Source: Nematopogon swammerdamellus (Eukaryota; Arthropoda; Insecta; Lepidoptera; Adelidae). From it: 64,000 nucleotides of DNA. Position numbers and translations under genes: made by a program. Below are positions 23,301 to 38,700 of this stretch, in pieces; position 1 is the first letter of the stretch; every line of letters starts with the position of its first letter. The DNA lies in assembly GCA_946902875.1 (NCBI GenBank), contig OX336353.1, forward strand, positions 17,559,151 through 17,623,150, read 5' to 3'. The notes beneath the pieces were generated by a model. It did not search any database, was not told where the DNA came from, and was given only the letters and a program-made list of their open reading frames with translations.

Positions 23301-23752
23301 GTTTTTGGAAATCTTTAGATCTCTAGGGTGAATCTCGTCCTAATTAGTAACATAACACTGAAGGTTGTTCGAAATGGTTGGAAAAAATTGTATTTTCGGT
23401 GATAAATAGGTGTTTCTAAATGATACATCAGTCAGTCAGCGTGTAAGTGTACAATGCCTCTCCAATTTTCCTCCAGTCCTGCCGGCCTTCAGAGGAACCA
23501 CTGCTTTCCGCCGACGTACTTAATGCCGTCGCCCCAACTGGCGGGTGATCTTCCCACGCTCCGTTTTCCTGTCCCCGGCTGCGAGTGTAGACCACAGTTA
23601 CGCCAATGGTCTTCGTCTTGTTGGCTGACGTGTCCAGCCCATTGTCGCTTGAGTTTAACCATTGATGTTGATGTTGTTGTGGTTTGCTGCCCAGCCTCTT
23701 GGGAAGGCGGGTGGGCCATTCTCCGCACTGAGACCTCAAGACGGTCCGTTGT

Positions 23753-23787
<35 letters not shown>

Positions 23788-26700
23788 TATTTAATCCGGT
23801 ATGGGTGGCTGAGTCGGAGGGGCCAAAGCCCATGCTCCAACCAGCCAATATCACCTCCGAGAGGGTAGGTGCCATACCGGAGACTTCCCTGGATTGCTGG
23901 CTATACTGGACTAGAGGAGAACACAACCGAGGCTGCTATGCGGCCATCTTACATCCAGTACGGTGGTACCAAGCCAGTCGGCTAAAATTTGAGCCTACCA
24001 CCTAGTAAGGGGCAAGAGAAGGGACCTACAGTTTTACACCGTTTCCGAACTTTGAAGTTTTTTGAAGTGAAAAAACTCATTGGTACACGCCGACCGGATT
24101 CGAACCGCGGACCTCTCGCATGAGAAGCCGATGCCCAAACCACTCGGCCACCCGCCGCCGTTGGCGCTCGGGTAGTGCTACTCCGTGCGGTTACACTCTA
24201 TATGATATAAAATGTCTAATTGATATAATTCTCTCAGTGACCACTCGCACGACAAGCTGAGCCGCGACCACGCGATAGCCGAGTTGCGCCAACGCGTGTT
24301 CAACCAGCTCCGCGACACCGAGGCCGACGTCCAGAAGCTGACGGAGTGCTTCAACACGCTGCTGAAGACTATATTTAGGGATATGGTGTTTGAGACGGAC
24401 GTGCGGTGCGACGGGAGACATTTGGATGATCTTAGGAAAATTAATTGTCAGGTTTGAAATTTTTGCACACCCTTCGTTGGTCGTTCGCATGAGCTATGGA
24501 TGTAGCATTATTAAATTATGTTTTTTTTATGGATAGCGCTACAAGTGGAATCTTTTTACAAGTATGTGTCTAACGATGCCCATGGACATTCTGTGATGCA
24601 CGGGGATTGCGAATGCCATGCCGGCCTGACGGGAGCCTTTTCACTGGGAGAAGGCGAGGGACTCTTGTAGAAATGTATTTGATAAAATAGGAATTATGAC
24701 ATTACCCAGTGTTTATATTTATCAAAATATCTGCTATGCTAGGAAATATATACAGGATGCTACGCTTCACTCTGATATGCACCAGCATGATACTAGGCAT
24801 AATAATAATGTTCTAATTACGAAGCACAGATCATCTAAAATGTCGAAAAGTTTTGTTTGCAACAGTGTTAGATTGTATAATAAAATCTAAATGATACTTT
24901 GTTTAAGAAACATATAAAATCAACTCTTGTAAGGAAAGCCTACTATACTGTAAAAGAGGCATTAGCCGACAGGACCATATCTTGAGGTTCTGACTGCATA
25001 ATTAGTTAGCGCATGACTAGGTACTATTTGTACCCAAACTTATTTACTAACCGATTGACAACTTGATACTTCAAGTATCTTAATATTTTTATTATAATTT
25101 TTTATTTTTTTATTATTTGACAATACTACGTTGTAGTATGTATACTTATTACTAAGGAAGGTGTGGATCTAAGCTTACGATGGCTTCACCGAACATATCC
25201 GGGCCCATCGGCAGTAGAGGAGGGTATTAATCGAGGCCGGGACTAGCGAGTGGCCACTCTAAATTTCCCGCGCATGCTTCACGTTTCGGCTCGCTGCAAG
25301 CCCTCGTCAGCTAGTCTGCGTTGACTAGGACGCGGGGAAACACCAGTCCCGCTCTCGACCTCCCTCTCTCTACCTATCCATATTCTGTAGGATGCTTCCA
25401 GTGACGTTTTCGAAGCTCTCTCCATGTATGAGCGTAGCGTCGGTCTTGGCAGCCCTAGATTGAAGAGCCTGTCTTGTCCGTTTCTCACAATCCCGTCTAC
25501 TAAGTTGCAGTACTTGTTAAGTTTGATGTTGTGGTCCTTCGGTATGTTGCTTTCCCATGAAACCGTAAGTTCAACAAGTACTACATGTTTTGTCGCTTTT
25601 GAGAATATGAGTATATCCGGTCTTAATGCTGTGGTACAGATTTCCGAAGGCATCTGGTAATGCTTCTCATGTGTGTCCATCAACAATTCCCAATCCTTGC
25701 TGCTCCCAAAATTGAAGAAGGTTTAGTCCTATCTTTGGGCAGCTTTTTGGCTCCAGGTTTCAAAAAGTTGACCTTCTGGAAGCCGCTACTGGTTTGCCCT
25801 TTCCTTTTGAAGGTGTGGACCTGAGCTTGCGATGTCTTCACCGAACATATCCGGGCCCATCGGCAGTAGAGGAGGGCGTTAATCGAGGTCGGGACTAGCG
25901 AGTGGCCACTCTAAATTTCCCGCGCATGCTTCACGTTTCGGCTCGCGTCAAGCCCTCGTCAGCTAGTCTGCGTTGACTAGGACGCGGGGAAACCACCAGT
26001 CCCGCTCTCGACCTCCCTCTCTCTACCTATCCATATTCTGTAGGATGCTTCCAGTGACGTTTTCGAAGCTCTCTCCATATATGAGCTTAGCGTCGATCTT
26101 GGGAGCCCTAGATTCTTGAAGAGACTGTAGAGCGACTTCGCTGGTAGTCCCCTTGCTCCGACTTCCACAGCGAAGAGATCAGTCTTGAATCCGTTTCTCA
26201 CAATCCGGTCTACTAAGTTGCAGTACTTGTTAAGTTTGATGTTGTGGTCCTTCGGTATGTTACTTTCCCATGGAACTGTAAGTTCAACAAGTATTGAGTT
26301 GATACAAATGACGTATCAAAAATTTGACAAAGGCTCTTTACACCTGATCCACTTAATTAAGTCCTTGCAGTCAGAACTTCAAAAACAAAACAAAAATCTG
26401 TTTTTATCTTGCTGTCAAGCTGTATTTTCAATCGACTGTAGGCGGTGTTATTATGTGGGTAGTAACTAAATGCTTGTAAAATGATTATGAAAAAAATAAC
26501 CCTGCGAAGTTTCTTACCGGTTCTTCTTCGTGGGTGTAATCGAATCGGATAGAACAAATTGTAACAAATTCGAGTACAGTCATGCTGTCTAATGAATGCT
26601 TAATAAACAATAACAATAACTCCCCTTTTGAAAAACCCCAGGCTGTACTTGAGAGGAAATAGATGAGCAGGGAGTGCGTACCACATTTTCCTTAATTAAG

Positions 26701-29700
26701 AAATGATTTGACCAGCTGTTCTTGGGCCGAATTGGCAGTTGGCAGTATTTATTGAGCCATACATTCTGAAATAATTGCCTCGGACAGAGCAAAAGTTATA
26801 CTACGCAACACTAAAAAATATTTGCTCTATTAACATACATAAACTGTACCTAAGTCAAGTTCAAGGAGAGACATTCCTTGTATACCAGACGGCATATAAC
26901 TTGGACCAGGGCAGTAGCCGATTTTAGGGTATCTTTGGCGGAGGGCGCGGGATGCGACGGTGGAGAGAGCGCCTGTAGACCGCGTGATTGGTTGGCCAGT
27001 CGCCCGCCGCCCTCCGCACCGCGCGCGCGCGTTCGCTCCCAATTACACTTCCCTACCTGCACAAACTGGTCCAAGTTATATGCCGTCTGGTATAGTTATT
27101 GGTACGCATACGTATTTAAATCGATAGATAGGGCAAAGCGCTCAAGAGTTCATCATGTGTGCGTGACTTGATGTAAAGTTGTCATCAAGAATTGCATCAA
27201 AAGCTGCCTCATGTTAACAAAACACTAACGCTCTGCACTCGCGCATCGGCGCGTTCCGTTCCATTCCGTTCCGTTCCGTTCCGTGAAACGAGCTCCACAC
27301 ACGCGCCTGGCGCTGCTTCTGATGTGGCCCTGCATCAGAAGCAGCGCCGAAGCATCTGCATGAAGGAACTGCATGCGGCCCTTTCATTGGTGACACTGTC
27401 TGTAGTGCGCCATGTTAGACTATGCCATATCTATCTATTAAAATTTTTGGCGTATCTTAAGTTGAGCGAGATGTTTTATCCATAATCTTTGTGACAGGTG
27501 GATTTGTACGAACCGCTACACGGCAGCGCTCTGTTCCAGCGCGGACAGACGCAGGTGTTGTGCACTGTCGCTTTCGACTCACCTGAGAGCGCACTCAAGA
27601 TGGACACTCTCACCATGCTCACTAGGTGAGTAGCTATCTTGAAGCTAGCATCAACAACTGGGTGCCACAATAGCAAACTTTAAGCGGCAGGTGGCCGAGT
27701 GGTTTGGGTATCGGCTTCTTTTTTTTTTTTTTATGGAAACTGACACGGTTGTCTACATCACCTACAACGTCCGTGATGTCAGCCCGTAACACCGGGTGGA
27801 CTAGGTGCCATGTCAGTGCTTCCCTTAGTGCCCTTTGATCGTGCCGGCTACACTGAACTGGTCGGAAAACACAAACTCAACGCGGGAGGTCCGCGGTTCG
27901 AATACGGTCGGCGTGGACCAATGAGTTGTAAGTTCTCCACCTGACACTATTGACAGAGTACAACCTCACACGTCACAAAGTGTTGCGCAACCTTCCTCTC
28001 ACCATGAAGCATTTTCGCCCAGAGACCGACTAAGCTTACCGAGCATATCCGAGACCACTTGGAAGCAACATGATCGATGCCTAGCCGAAAGACTTGACCT
28101 CCCAGGCTGCAGGCAGAGTCCCGAAGATCAGCTGTATGACTTCCAGGGAACAATTTACAATTACTTCTCCGAATTGTACCCTGTTCGCTATCACCACAAC
28201 CCAATGGAAAGAGAAAACACTTTCAAAGCAAAGCTTAGGAGAAGGAAGAGAGAGTTGATAAAGCAGCTAAGGAAGGCTAAAGCCTCAGGAGACAGAAATC
28301 TATGCCACCAATTAGCCAGAGCGATGAGATCTATCCTAAAACTCATCCAGAAAGTATCTGAACAAATTACGGTTGCTGGCAATGAATTTCGAAAGGCTCA
28401 GAATATAGCAGCTTTCGAGAAGAACCCCTTTTATTTCGCCAAAAAAGCTTTTAAGGAACAGCAGGGTACAATTAGGTTAAGTACGGACGAGATGTTCAAC
28501 TACTTTAAATCCACATATACCACCCCGGAGGCAGATATAACTTACAGGGATCCACCAGCTCCAAAACCCAAAGAACCTGCTCTAGCATTTGATGCTGATT
28601 CACCGACGATGGAAGAGCTGGAATACCACATAAAAAGGAAACCAAATAGTTCCGCCCCGGGACCCGATGGCATACCATACATCATATACAAAAAATGTCC
28701 ATCAGTGCGGAAACACATGTTGAACATCTACAAAAGAATTTGGACGAACAGAGAAGTGCCAGACTGTCTTGGTAAAGCCGTGTTTGTTCTTCTACCAAAA
28801 AAGAAAGAAGTTACTGATCCCAAGGATATTAGACCTATAGCCCTTACGAACACAATTTCGAAAATATTCTTCTCCATTATACAGGCCAGACTACTCAAAC
28901 ACATGTGTACCAACGACTACTTACCGAAGAAGTACCAGAAAGGTTTTCTCCCAAGAGTTGCAGGGTGCCTCGAACATAATTCTTTGCTGACTGAATGTCT
29001 TAGAGATGCAAGGAAGAATGAGAGACAATTAACTGCCACGTGGTTAGACTTTGAAAACGCCTTCGGTTCGGTGCGCCATGAGTTACTATTAAAGGCGCTA
29101 GAGTGGTATAATGTGCCACCTCTGATCTGTAATATAATAGCCTCCTACTACAAAAAACTTTCCTTTGTAATACAAGTAAAAGGCGAAACGGAGAAGACAC
29201 CGGAAATTCGTTACGGCATAGGACTTTTCCAGGGTTGCTGCCTCTCTCCTGTCACATTTAACATTGTTATCAACATTCTAATTGATACGCTTGTCGTAAA
29301 AGAAAAGAAATGGGGATACAGGTTCAAATATGGAGACACATATATGGCGGCCATCCTGGCATTTGCGGATGATATTACGCTGTTAACCCGCAATCCAAAA
29401 CAAAATCAGTTGCTTCTTAAGGTGGTGGATGACTATTGTGAATGGACCAAAGGGATGAAGATAAAACCAGCGAAATGCTACTGTTTGAGCTTAACCAGGA
29501 AAGGTTCAAAGTTTACCTCGAGCAATCCAGGTTTGACAGTAGCCGGAAAACCAATCGCAACCGTGGCTGATGAAGCTCCTTTTAAATTCTTGGGCAAAAG
29601 GATCACCAGCAGAGGAAAGGAGCATCCTACTGATGATATTGTCCAACTTTTCGAAGAGAGCCTCCGCCAAACTGACAATCTTCCCCTCCTGGGTACACAA

Positions 29701-32700
29701 AAGGCATGGATTTACGATAACTACCTGACATCAAAACTTTCATGGCCATTTCTCGTCTACGACTTCACAAAGCAAAACCTGACTAAATTAGACTCGTATG
29801 TGACCAGATTCCTGAAATCATGGTTTGGACTGGCTCACCCGGCTGACTCGTCAACGCTATACAGATCTCACAATAACTTTGGACTGAACATTAAGAAACC
29901 GTCGATATTTTATCAAAAGGCGAGAATAGCCAAACGATGTATACTCAAAGACTCCAATGATAGCGCTATTCAAGCCTTACCCAACACATCACTATCAGAT
30001 GAACTGGAATCGAGACTCGACTTCTACAAATCATTCCAAGTTGGTACACGCACCAATAGATCTGGATTGGGCATAGAAACAGCAAAGTCTGATAAAGAAA
30101 TACTGAAAGGTTTTGCTCAGGAGGACATGGAACAAGGCTTCAAACTTCACGCCTTAAACCTAGAAATGCAGAATGATTGGCTAACAGTGGGTGACTTCTG
30201 CATCCCTCCTGCATTGAAGTGGAAATCCATAATATACAACTGGTCCCCTGAGCTGCTTAAGTTCTACTTAAATGCATTCCAGCTTACTCTCCCCGACCCG
30301 AGTAACCTAGTTAGATGGGGGAAATCTACAAATAAACTATGCCCGTCATGTAAGGAGTTCGTAGGCACGGCCAAACATTTGTTATGCGGATGCAAAATAC
30401 TACTTGAGCGAGGCCAGTATTCCTACCGTCATGATAAAGTCCTCCAAATCATCAGAGAGGCCATCAACCTGTCAATTGCACGGACCAGGAAAGGGCAAAC
30501 CAGTAGCGGCTTCCAGAAGGTCAACTTTGTGAAACCTGGAGCCAATAAGCTGCCCAAAGATAGGACTAAACCTTCTTCAATTTTGGGAGCAGCAAAGGAT
30601 TGGGAATTGTTGATGGACACACATGAGAAGCATTACCAAATGCCTTCGGAAATCTGTACCACAGCATTAAGACCGGATATACTCATATACTCAAAAGCGA
30701 CAAAGCATGTAGTACTTGTTGAACTTACAGTTCCATGGGAAAGTAACATACCGAAGGACCACAACATCAAACTTAACAAGTACTGCAACTTAGTAGACCG
30801 GATTGTGAGAAACGGATTCAAGACTGATCTCTTCGCTGTGGAAGTCGGAGCAAGAGGACTACCAGCGATGTCGCTCTACAGTCTCTTCAAGAATCTAGGG
30901 CTCCCAAGATCGACGCTAAGCTCATATATGGAGAGAGCTTCGAAAACGTCACTGGAAGCATCCTACAGAATATGGATAGGTAGAGAGAGGGAGGTCGAGA
31001 GCGGGACTGGTGGTTTCCCCGCGTCCTAGTCAACGCAGACTAGCTGACGAGGGCTTGAAGCGAGCCGAAACGTGAAGCATGCGCGGGAAATTTAGAGTGG
31101 CCACTCGCCAGTCCCGACCTCGATTAACACTCTCCTCTACTGTCGATGGGCCCGGATATGTTGGGTGTAGACATCGCAAGCTCAGGTCCACACCCTCAAA
31201 AGAAAAGGGCAAACCAGTGGCGGCTTCCAGAAGGTCAACTTTGTGAAACCTGGAGCCAAAAAGCTGCCCAAAGATTGGACTAAACCTTCTTCAGTTCCAT
31301 GGGAAGCAACATACCGACGGAACACAACATCAGACTTAACAAGTACTGCAACTTAGTAGACCGGATTGTGAGAAACGGATTCAAGACTGATCTCTTTGCT
31401 GTGGAAGTCGGAGCAAGTGGACTACCAGCAAAGTCGCTCTACAGTCTCTTCAAGAATCTAGGGCTGCCAAGATCGACGCTAAGCTCATACATGGAGAGAG
31501 CTTTGAAAACGTCACTGGAAGCATCCTACAGAATATGAATAGGTAGAGAGAGGGTGGTCGAGAGCGGGACTGGTATTTCCCCGCGTCCTAGTCAACGCAG
31601 ACTAGCTGACGAGGGCTTGAAGCGAGCCGAAACGTGAAGCATGCGCGGGAAATTTAGAGTGGCCACTCGCTAGTCCCGGCCTCGATTAATACCCTCCTCT
31701 ACTGCCGATGGGCCCGGATATGTTCGGTGAAGCCATCGTAAGCTTAGATCCACACCTTCCCCTTTCTGATGAAAAAATTTACGTGCATACCTGCTAAAAT
31801 TGCATAAAAATTGCATAAAAATTTATGTGCTACATCTGCTGCTTCACCGTTCGGAAGTAGGTCCCTTCCCTTGCCCCTCACTAGGTGGTAGGCTCAAATT
31901 GTAGCCGACTAAGTTGGTACCACCGTACTGGGAGTAAGATGGCTGCATAGCAGCCTCAGTTGTGTTCTCCTCCAGTCCAGTATAGCCAGCAATCCAGGGA
32001 AGTCTCCGGTATGGCGCCTACCTGCTGGAGGTGATATTGAACGGTCGGAGCATGTGTTTTGGCCCCTCCGACTCAGCCCGGATTACAAATAAAAAAACGA
32101 ATAAAAATACTCTTAACTTAGTGTGTCAGGATCGCGGCACGTGGAGATCCGTTGTCTCTGCCTACCCCACTGGGAAACTGGCGTGACGCTATGCATGTGT
32201 GTACTCTTAACTAACTCTATGATAAACGATTTACTTTCTCGAAGTAACCAAGCCACTAAGGCGGGACTTAGATGATAAATTTTATTGCACAGCGGAGTAA
32301 AGGAGAAGAATTTCTTCCTCCACTACGAGTTCCCGCCGTACGCGACTGGCGAGGTGGGGCGCTCGGGGGCGATGGGGCGACGCGAGGCGGGCCACGGGGC
32401 GCTAGCTGAGAAGGCTCTGCTTCCCATAGTGCCCGACCAGCAGTATACGGTGCGGTTGACTTCAGAAGTGCTCGAGTCTAATGGTGAGTGATGTACGTAT
32501 GTATGATCGTACCGTGTGGGGCCGGTAGTAGTGTAGAATTGGGCTATCTAATTCACCTCGACAAACATCATGCCGTTCAGTCTAACTCGCATCGCTTCGC
32601 TCATGCTCATTATCCTGAACACCAAGATGTTTCTGCCGAGGTGAATTAGATAACCCAATTCTACTGTATCGCTGCGGGCAACTATGCTGATTATTTGAAT

Positions 32701-35700
32701 AAAGTCGAGGTTAAATTCTGTTAACTTCAAATCGATAAAACTCAATTTACCTGCTGATATTCATGTATTGATAAGACTGAATGCCGATGAGCTGCATATA
32801 GCGATTATAAATGTTTGCAATTTTTTTTTTTTAGAGACGCTGTAAGTAAGGCATGCATGCTTTATAAAATATTGTATGCAATATTTTTTTATATTCTTAG
32901 TATTTCAAGCAATTCTCGCTTTGTCTAAAGCCCACCCGCCCGTGGAGCACTATTAAATTTCATGTAATGAATCTCTTTATCGTTTGCATGCGAGCTATTG
33001 TACATACATACTCAAATACCCCATCAAGCAGGAAATTCATCAAGCCCTCCACAACCAGACTATATTATGAAATCTTTCCTATTTCCCTGAAATTCTCGTA
33101 GGAGGCTATATTTTTGCCAAGTTTTATATCATGAACACGTATAGTAATGGAGGTCTAATTAAAATAAAACATGTTTATTAGCAAACAAGAATATTTTATT
33201 TATTCTATTACATGAACAGCATCATAAAAACACTTGGATTAATTATAAGATACGGTTACAATTATAATGCCTTCATAGGGCAAGTACTTAGCTTATAAAA
33301 AGTATAAAAAAACAGCAGATCAAACACGCAAACACGTAAATTAATTATTTTTAAGACGCAATTACAATTTATAATGCCCCCATGGCAAAGTATTATAGCT
33401 TCTTTTCAACAATCGCCGCTTATCATCAGATCTATCGAGCACCGATTTAAAGATTTCCTGTGTGAATACATTGTGATTAACCGATCGAATAGTATGCATT
33501 TTACGTCGAACTATCGCGCCGCTGTCAAGAGCGTGTTTGTATTCATCGCTGCGTAATTGCTTGGTAACAGATCCGGATATACCTTTTGCTTTCTTTATAG
33601 ATGAATCCGATGTTTTTATGCAGTACAGTTTAGCGCGAAGTCCTATGAACTCTGATATAACCACACCTCCCATTTCGTCTTTGAAGAGACCGGGAACTTT
33701 CATATTTACTCTAGGTATACCGTAAATATTATTGCAGGCAAAGTTGCTTGTATCAAAATTTGAAATATCGTCTTTTATATCTCTGTATATGTCATCAGTA
33801 AACACATGGTAAAGTAAACTGTCCGTATCAGTATAACATAATTTTATATTTTTACTGAACTTTCGCTTCATTACAGAGTAATGAAAATTGTATAGATGGG
33901 CTTTCGAAAGTTCTAATACGGTAAAACCGATGTAAATTGGCCTGTCCAAAACAATTTCTTCAGGATGCAATTGAACCGCTGCTAGATTTTCTGAAAATAT
34001 CGAAATGCTTTTGAAGTTAGGCATGCATACGAGTTTTTCAGCGCTTAAAATCTTGTTCGTTATATTACGATCGTCTCTCCACGAGTTCACTAATTTCACA
34101 TTAGCTTGCTTACGTTTGTTTTCGATTGTTTTTCCGAAGATAGCGTTATTCATTTTTTTAAAATTATCCTTTTCAAATTCTGACTTGGCAACCGTGCGCA
34201 AAGAAGTGTTAAGTTCAATATACTTTTTCAGAAAGTCATCCTGCTTGAAAACGAGTGCTCTATGCACTTTTTTCAATATCAAACCATTATTCAGACATGT
34301 CTTTAAGTGGATGTAATGAATAACATAGTTATGTTTGTGATATAAACTTGCTATGAGTTTCGAGTTAGCGCCGCCAGGCGGTGTAAGTTTTTCAGGCGCG
34401 AAAGGTAAATCCGAATGATCGTCGTGCAAATATGACGGGTATTTCAAATCAACCTCCAAAACATAGCCAATGTCGCTGTTATCGGGGACCGAGCGAATGT
34501 CCAAGCTCGCGATTTCATTAGCGGTTAAAAATGAAAATTGGGACACCGGCATTTTCCTCATCATGGAAAAGCCATATAAGTTATTTGAATCGAGATATAT
34601 GCAAAAACTTGAGGGTAATGACTCGTCATGATCAGGCAGATACTTGTTATTAGGTTTACAATATCGCAAAGAGACCTGAGCCAATCCTCCTCGAACACCT
34701 TTCTCGAAAAATTGATAAATCTCTATATCAGAGATCAATTCAAGTTTGACTTTAGTGTGAAGTAGCATCGCATCCCAGCTCAGCCCCGGCGAGGTTACAT
34801 AATAAGCCGGATCGAGCTTGTAATGTTTTAAGCTCATATTCCTAAAGTTTTCAAATATATCGCACAATAACAGAACATCGCTTTTTAAGTAAAGTTCTGT
34901 ATATTGACCCAAACTTTTAACTCTAAATTGTCTCCAAACATTTACAGCATGCTCATAATCGCTTTGCGATATATCAGCCGAAGTGAGCGTGTTGTAAAAA
35001 CTATCTTTTAACGGTAACTCGATTTCATCATATTTACCCCAGGAATCAACATAGTCGTATGGGAACACTCCTTTACGGCGTATCAAGTTGAAAAGTTCGC
35101 GCTCGGGAAAGAACGACTTCAAATGTGTAAAATCTGTATCGTTAAGACTCTGAGCGAGTTTTTCAAGACTAGAATTTAAAAATTTGAACGAATCAACAAA
35201 TTTTATCTGCGCGAAATGATCTTTGCTTAGAGGGATGTATTTAGTAAATGATATATAATTTTCTTTATTTTTAGGTATAATTTTTATAACACCTGGCGTG
35301 CTGCCTAACTCTTTGATAAATAAATGGCTGTCGTAACCAGTCAAATTATGGAAGAATACAGGTACAAACGAGCATTTTTTAAATGATAAATTGCAGCTCG
35401 AATGAGCTGGGCCTCTTAGCTCCCCAGTCATATGATCATGATCCGCTACTATGTCACCGAATAAATAATCCCCGCATATATGACATTTTTCTGCTTCCGC
35501 TAAAAGCTTTTCCTGCTCTGAGTTCAAGGTCTTCATAGGCGTGGCTGTATGTAATATACCGTCAAGTTGAAGAACTTCTTTTGTAAGCATTTTCACGAAT
35601 TTTTTCACGCAATCGCGCCCTCGATACTGGACTAGTTTATTTAATTCAGGTTTTAAAGCTGAGCATATATAAAATGCAAAACAACTAGGCTCGTGTATTG

Positions 35701-38700
35701 TAGCATAACATGTCTTTTCTGTATCCCGACTCTCGTCTAAACACGGCTTCAGTATACTTTCAAAGTCAGCGTAAATAACGAATGGAACTCTCTGCATTTT
35801 TTCCCAATTATGAAATTCTAAGAAAGTGTCTTTTGCGGGCAATATGGTTCGCACTCGAGAGCAGTCATGCCCATTAAATTTATTTTCACTGGTAAAAGTA
35901 AGCAAGCAATCTTCACAAAGAAAGGATTTCCCATGATGCTTTGATATTTGTTTTTGAACCAAAAGACCGAGATTTGTGATCAGGCAGTAATGCGACTTCC
36001 CGCCCTTCTGTATGAACAATAAATTTATATGATTGTATTTTCTGTTTTGAGTCCTGTATAGAGGCCCGTTTACATTAGAATTTGAGGCTAACCCGTACAC
36101 ATTCACGCTAATGCATGGATTGCTATTTTCAAAAAATGTTATATCTTCAAAACTGGGCGGGAAATTTAGATTATATGTGTTAAGCACTGTGGAAAAGTGC
36201 GGATATGAATTAACTCTGTGTGGGTTTCTGGAAGCAGGATGTAAATGCGCTGTGATACACCACGCAAAGCAGTATTTATCGCTATTTTGAATATTTAAAC
36301 AACTTTTATTGCGTCGAAGAGCTGGCGGCAAGGGAATGTACGATCCAGCCCTCAAAGGATTATATCTATTAATGTTTAGCTCAAGGTACGCAACATTTTT
36401 AAGTGTCCATCCGCTATCTCGATGTTCAAATTCAGAACTTTTGTGAATTAAACGTTCTACAGCATGCTTGTAAAATATCGCGATGTTAGTACCTCTCAGT
36501 ATAGCCTCATACCGCGTATTAAATGATTTCAACTCGGTTTCATCGTTTTGAGGTAGAGTAAAATGAGCAAAGAATTCCAAATTTACTTTAAGCGATGTAT
36601 GCTTCTCTAAGTGTATTTCTATAAGAGTTTTTACTTCTGATTTTACTTGCTTCAAGAATGCCTCAGGCGTGATAAGTTTTTGCGATGGTTGTATACGGTA
36701 ACTGCATACTCTTTTTTTAAAAGCTGACGCGATCAGTCTCACATTACCAAATTCGGTGCTCAATAGACTATTCGTTTTATGTAAATTGCTTCTCTTATGA
36801 GCATGAAAATAGGATTTGTGAACGCTAACATTACATTTTTCACAGTACATTATTAAAAGTAATCCCTAAACTGCTTCCTCAATATTATAAATTTCTTAAT
36901 TACTGCTTCTTATCATAAAATTTTTTCTCTTCTTTTACAAACGACTGCAGGTGGGACCACCCAGTGGAATTTTCGGCTAAATTCTCGCGCAGCGTTATGA
37001 GGGCATGCCTCCAGCGGTCGGCAGGCCTCACCATAGCAATGTCTTTCGAGTTGTAAATTTTTAATTCTACATAGTATTCGCCGTCCTTAACAGTCAGCTC
37101 ATGCTTCGAGTATCCGCACGATGACCGACGGCTTAAAGAATTAGCGAGCAATATTTTTGGTCGCTCCTGTTTCTCACCGCCATCCTCGCTATCGGTACCG
37201 AATAGCTGATACGCAAGCTTGTTATTAGCAACCTCACCATGCGATGGGGAGCGCTTCTTCGAGGGCCGCACGATGTCTTCCTCGCCGGACGAGTGTGTAG
37301 AACTTGGGAGAGGATTGGATCGCGATTTCTTGCTAGACGCTGACGGCCGGGCAGCTGGAGTTCTCTTTTTCTTCCGGTCAGGTATCAGAGACGACGGTGC
37401 TGCAACGTCCTCATCGGAAGATAAGAGGCTAGGCAGGCTGGCTTTCTTGCTCCTGTAAAGAAGAAATAATAGCTGCAGTGGTTTAGAATAAAAAAAGCTG
37501 TCCGTAGGACTGCGCGGCGGAAATGCTGAGCGTGACAGTTACGTGAGTTCACTTCAAAACATGCGCGGCGTTGAAGAAAAAGATAATGTTTTCTAGATAT
37601 TGTAAAATACTTCTACTTACTTACATGACTGTATCTGCTGTGCACAGCGCCGTGCTGAAGGATTTCTCGAGACCGCTTGATTTCTCTCCGACGCTCCGAT
37701 CTGAAACAAGCGGGGAGGACAAGTTTTATAGCATAATTATTTACAAAGTTTCAAAGAAAAGAAAATTTGCAAGTATTTGAACGAGCGCAAGAGTCAATCA
37801 ATCATTACATCGCTTAAAAACATGAGACAGAGCAGAGTTTAAACATGCATGAAATTTTTACAAGTATTTGAAATTGTGATGCTTAAAAATTGGAAAACAG
37901 ACGGGAATTGATCAAGTGTTTTATTTGAAATTTCAAAGTATTTTTTTCAATTAAAAACAGTGCAAAGAGTCTGAGAATAACAAGTAAAAATTGCCCTAGT
38001 TATGAAGAGATAAAACTTACCAGTCGAGTTCCTTGAGTCTCGGCGAAGGCGGGGCAGGCACTTACTTGTTCACTTTCCACTTTTCACTAGGCACTTGTAC
38101 TTACTGCTTACTGCTCAACTGAATGATGCCCGGTACTAGCGCGACGTCAAATTTATACAAAAACCAACGCATAAAGCCAGATTCACATAGGGACTGAAAT
38201 CTTACAGTAAATACAATGTTTGTATGCAACGATCCGCCCGTCTTCCATATTTCATCATCAAAACCGTGTGTGAGCATGTCTTTACAGAATAATGCAGTCA
38301 GGCGAATCAGCATTTTCACGGGAATTGAAATAATATTGCTTCGCAGGCGGCTTTGTACAAAGCAAGGCGCTGTGGCGCGGCGAGTGAAATTCGAAACTTC
38401 AATGCCCGGCGGCGGTGTTAATTCGTAAAAATACATCTATGCGACCGCTCTATATGAAATTTTAGGGTTCCGCACATTAAAAGGAATAAAGGAGTGCTTA
38501 CAAAAAACACCTCACTGCCTGCCTGCCTGTATGCCTGTCTGTCAATAAAAAAAAGCCTGTAGAGATACTGCATGCGGTATGTGCATATATGCATGTTATT
38601 GCACATATATTTATTGAGCATAATGTATGTTGGCTGGGAAAAATTTACTAAGGCGGTAAACCCATCCTCGCCGCATATTAAGCGGTGTAAAGCGTATTAT

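Noticed and set aside
24085..24165. A tRNA-Ser or tRNA-Leu gene on the minus strand
   Set aside because: A- and B-boxes are present but the sequence is continuous with the family B SINE body and recurs at 27686 and 45660; acceptor ends do not pair.
26830..27171. Overlapping frames on both strands in a GC-rich stretch
   Set aside because: They lie in the core of the MITE 26881-27094; absence of stops follows from GC content.
32527..32666. An independent MITE unrelated to the virus-like element
   Set aside because: Its only target duplication partner is at 42985, and the interrupted SINE resumes exactly there, so it is the left terminus of the large element.
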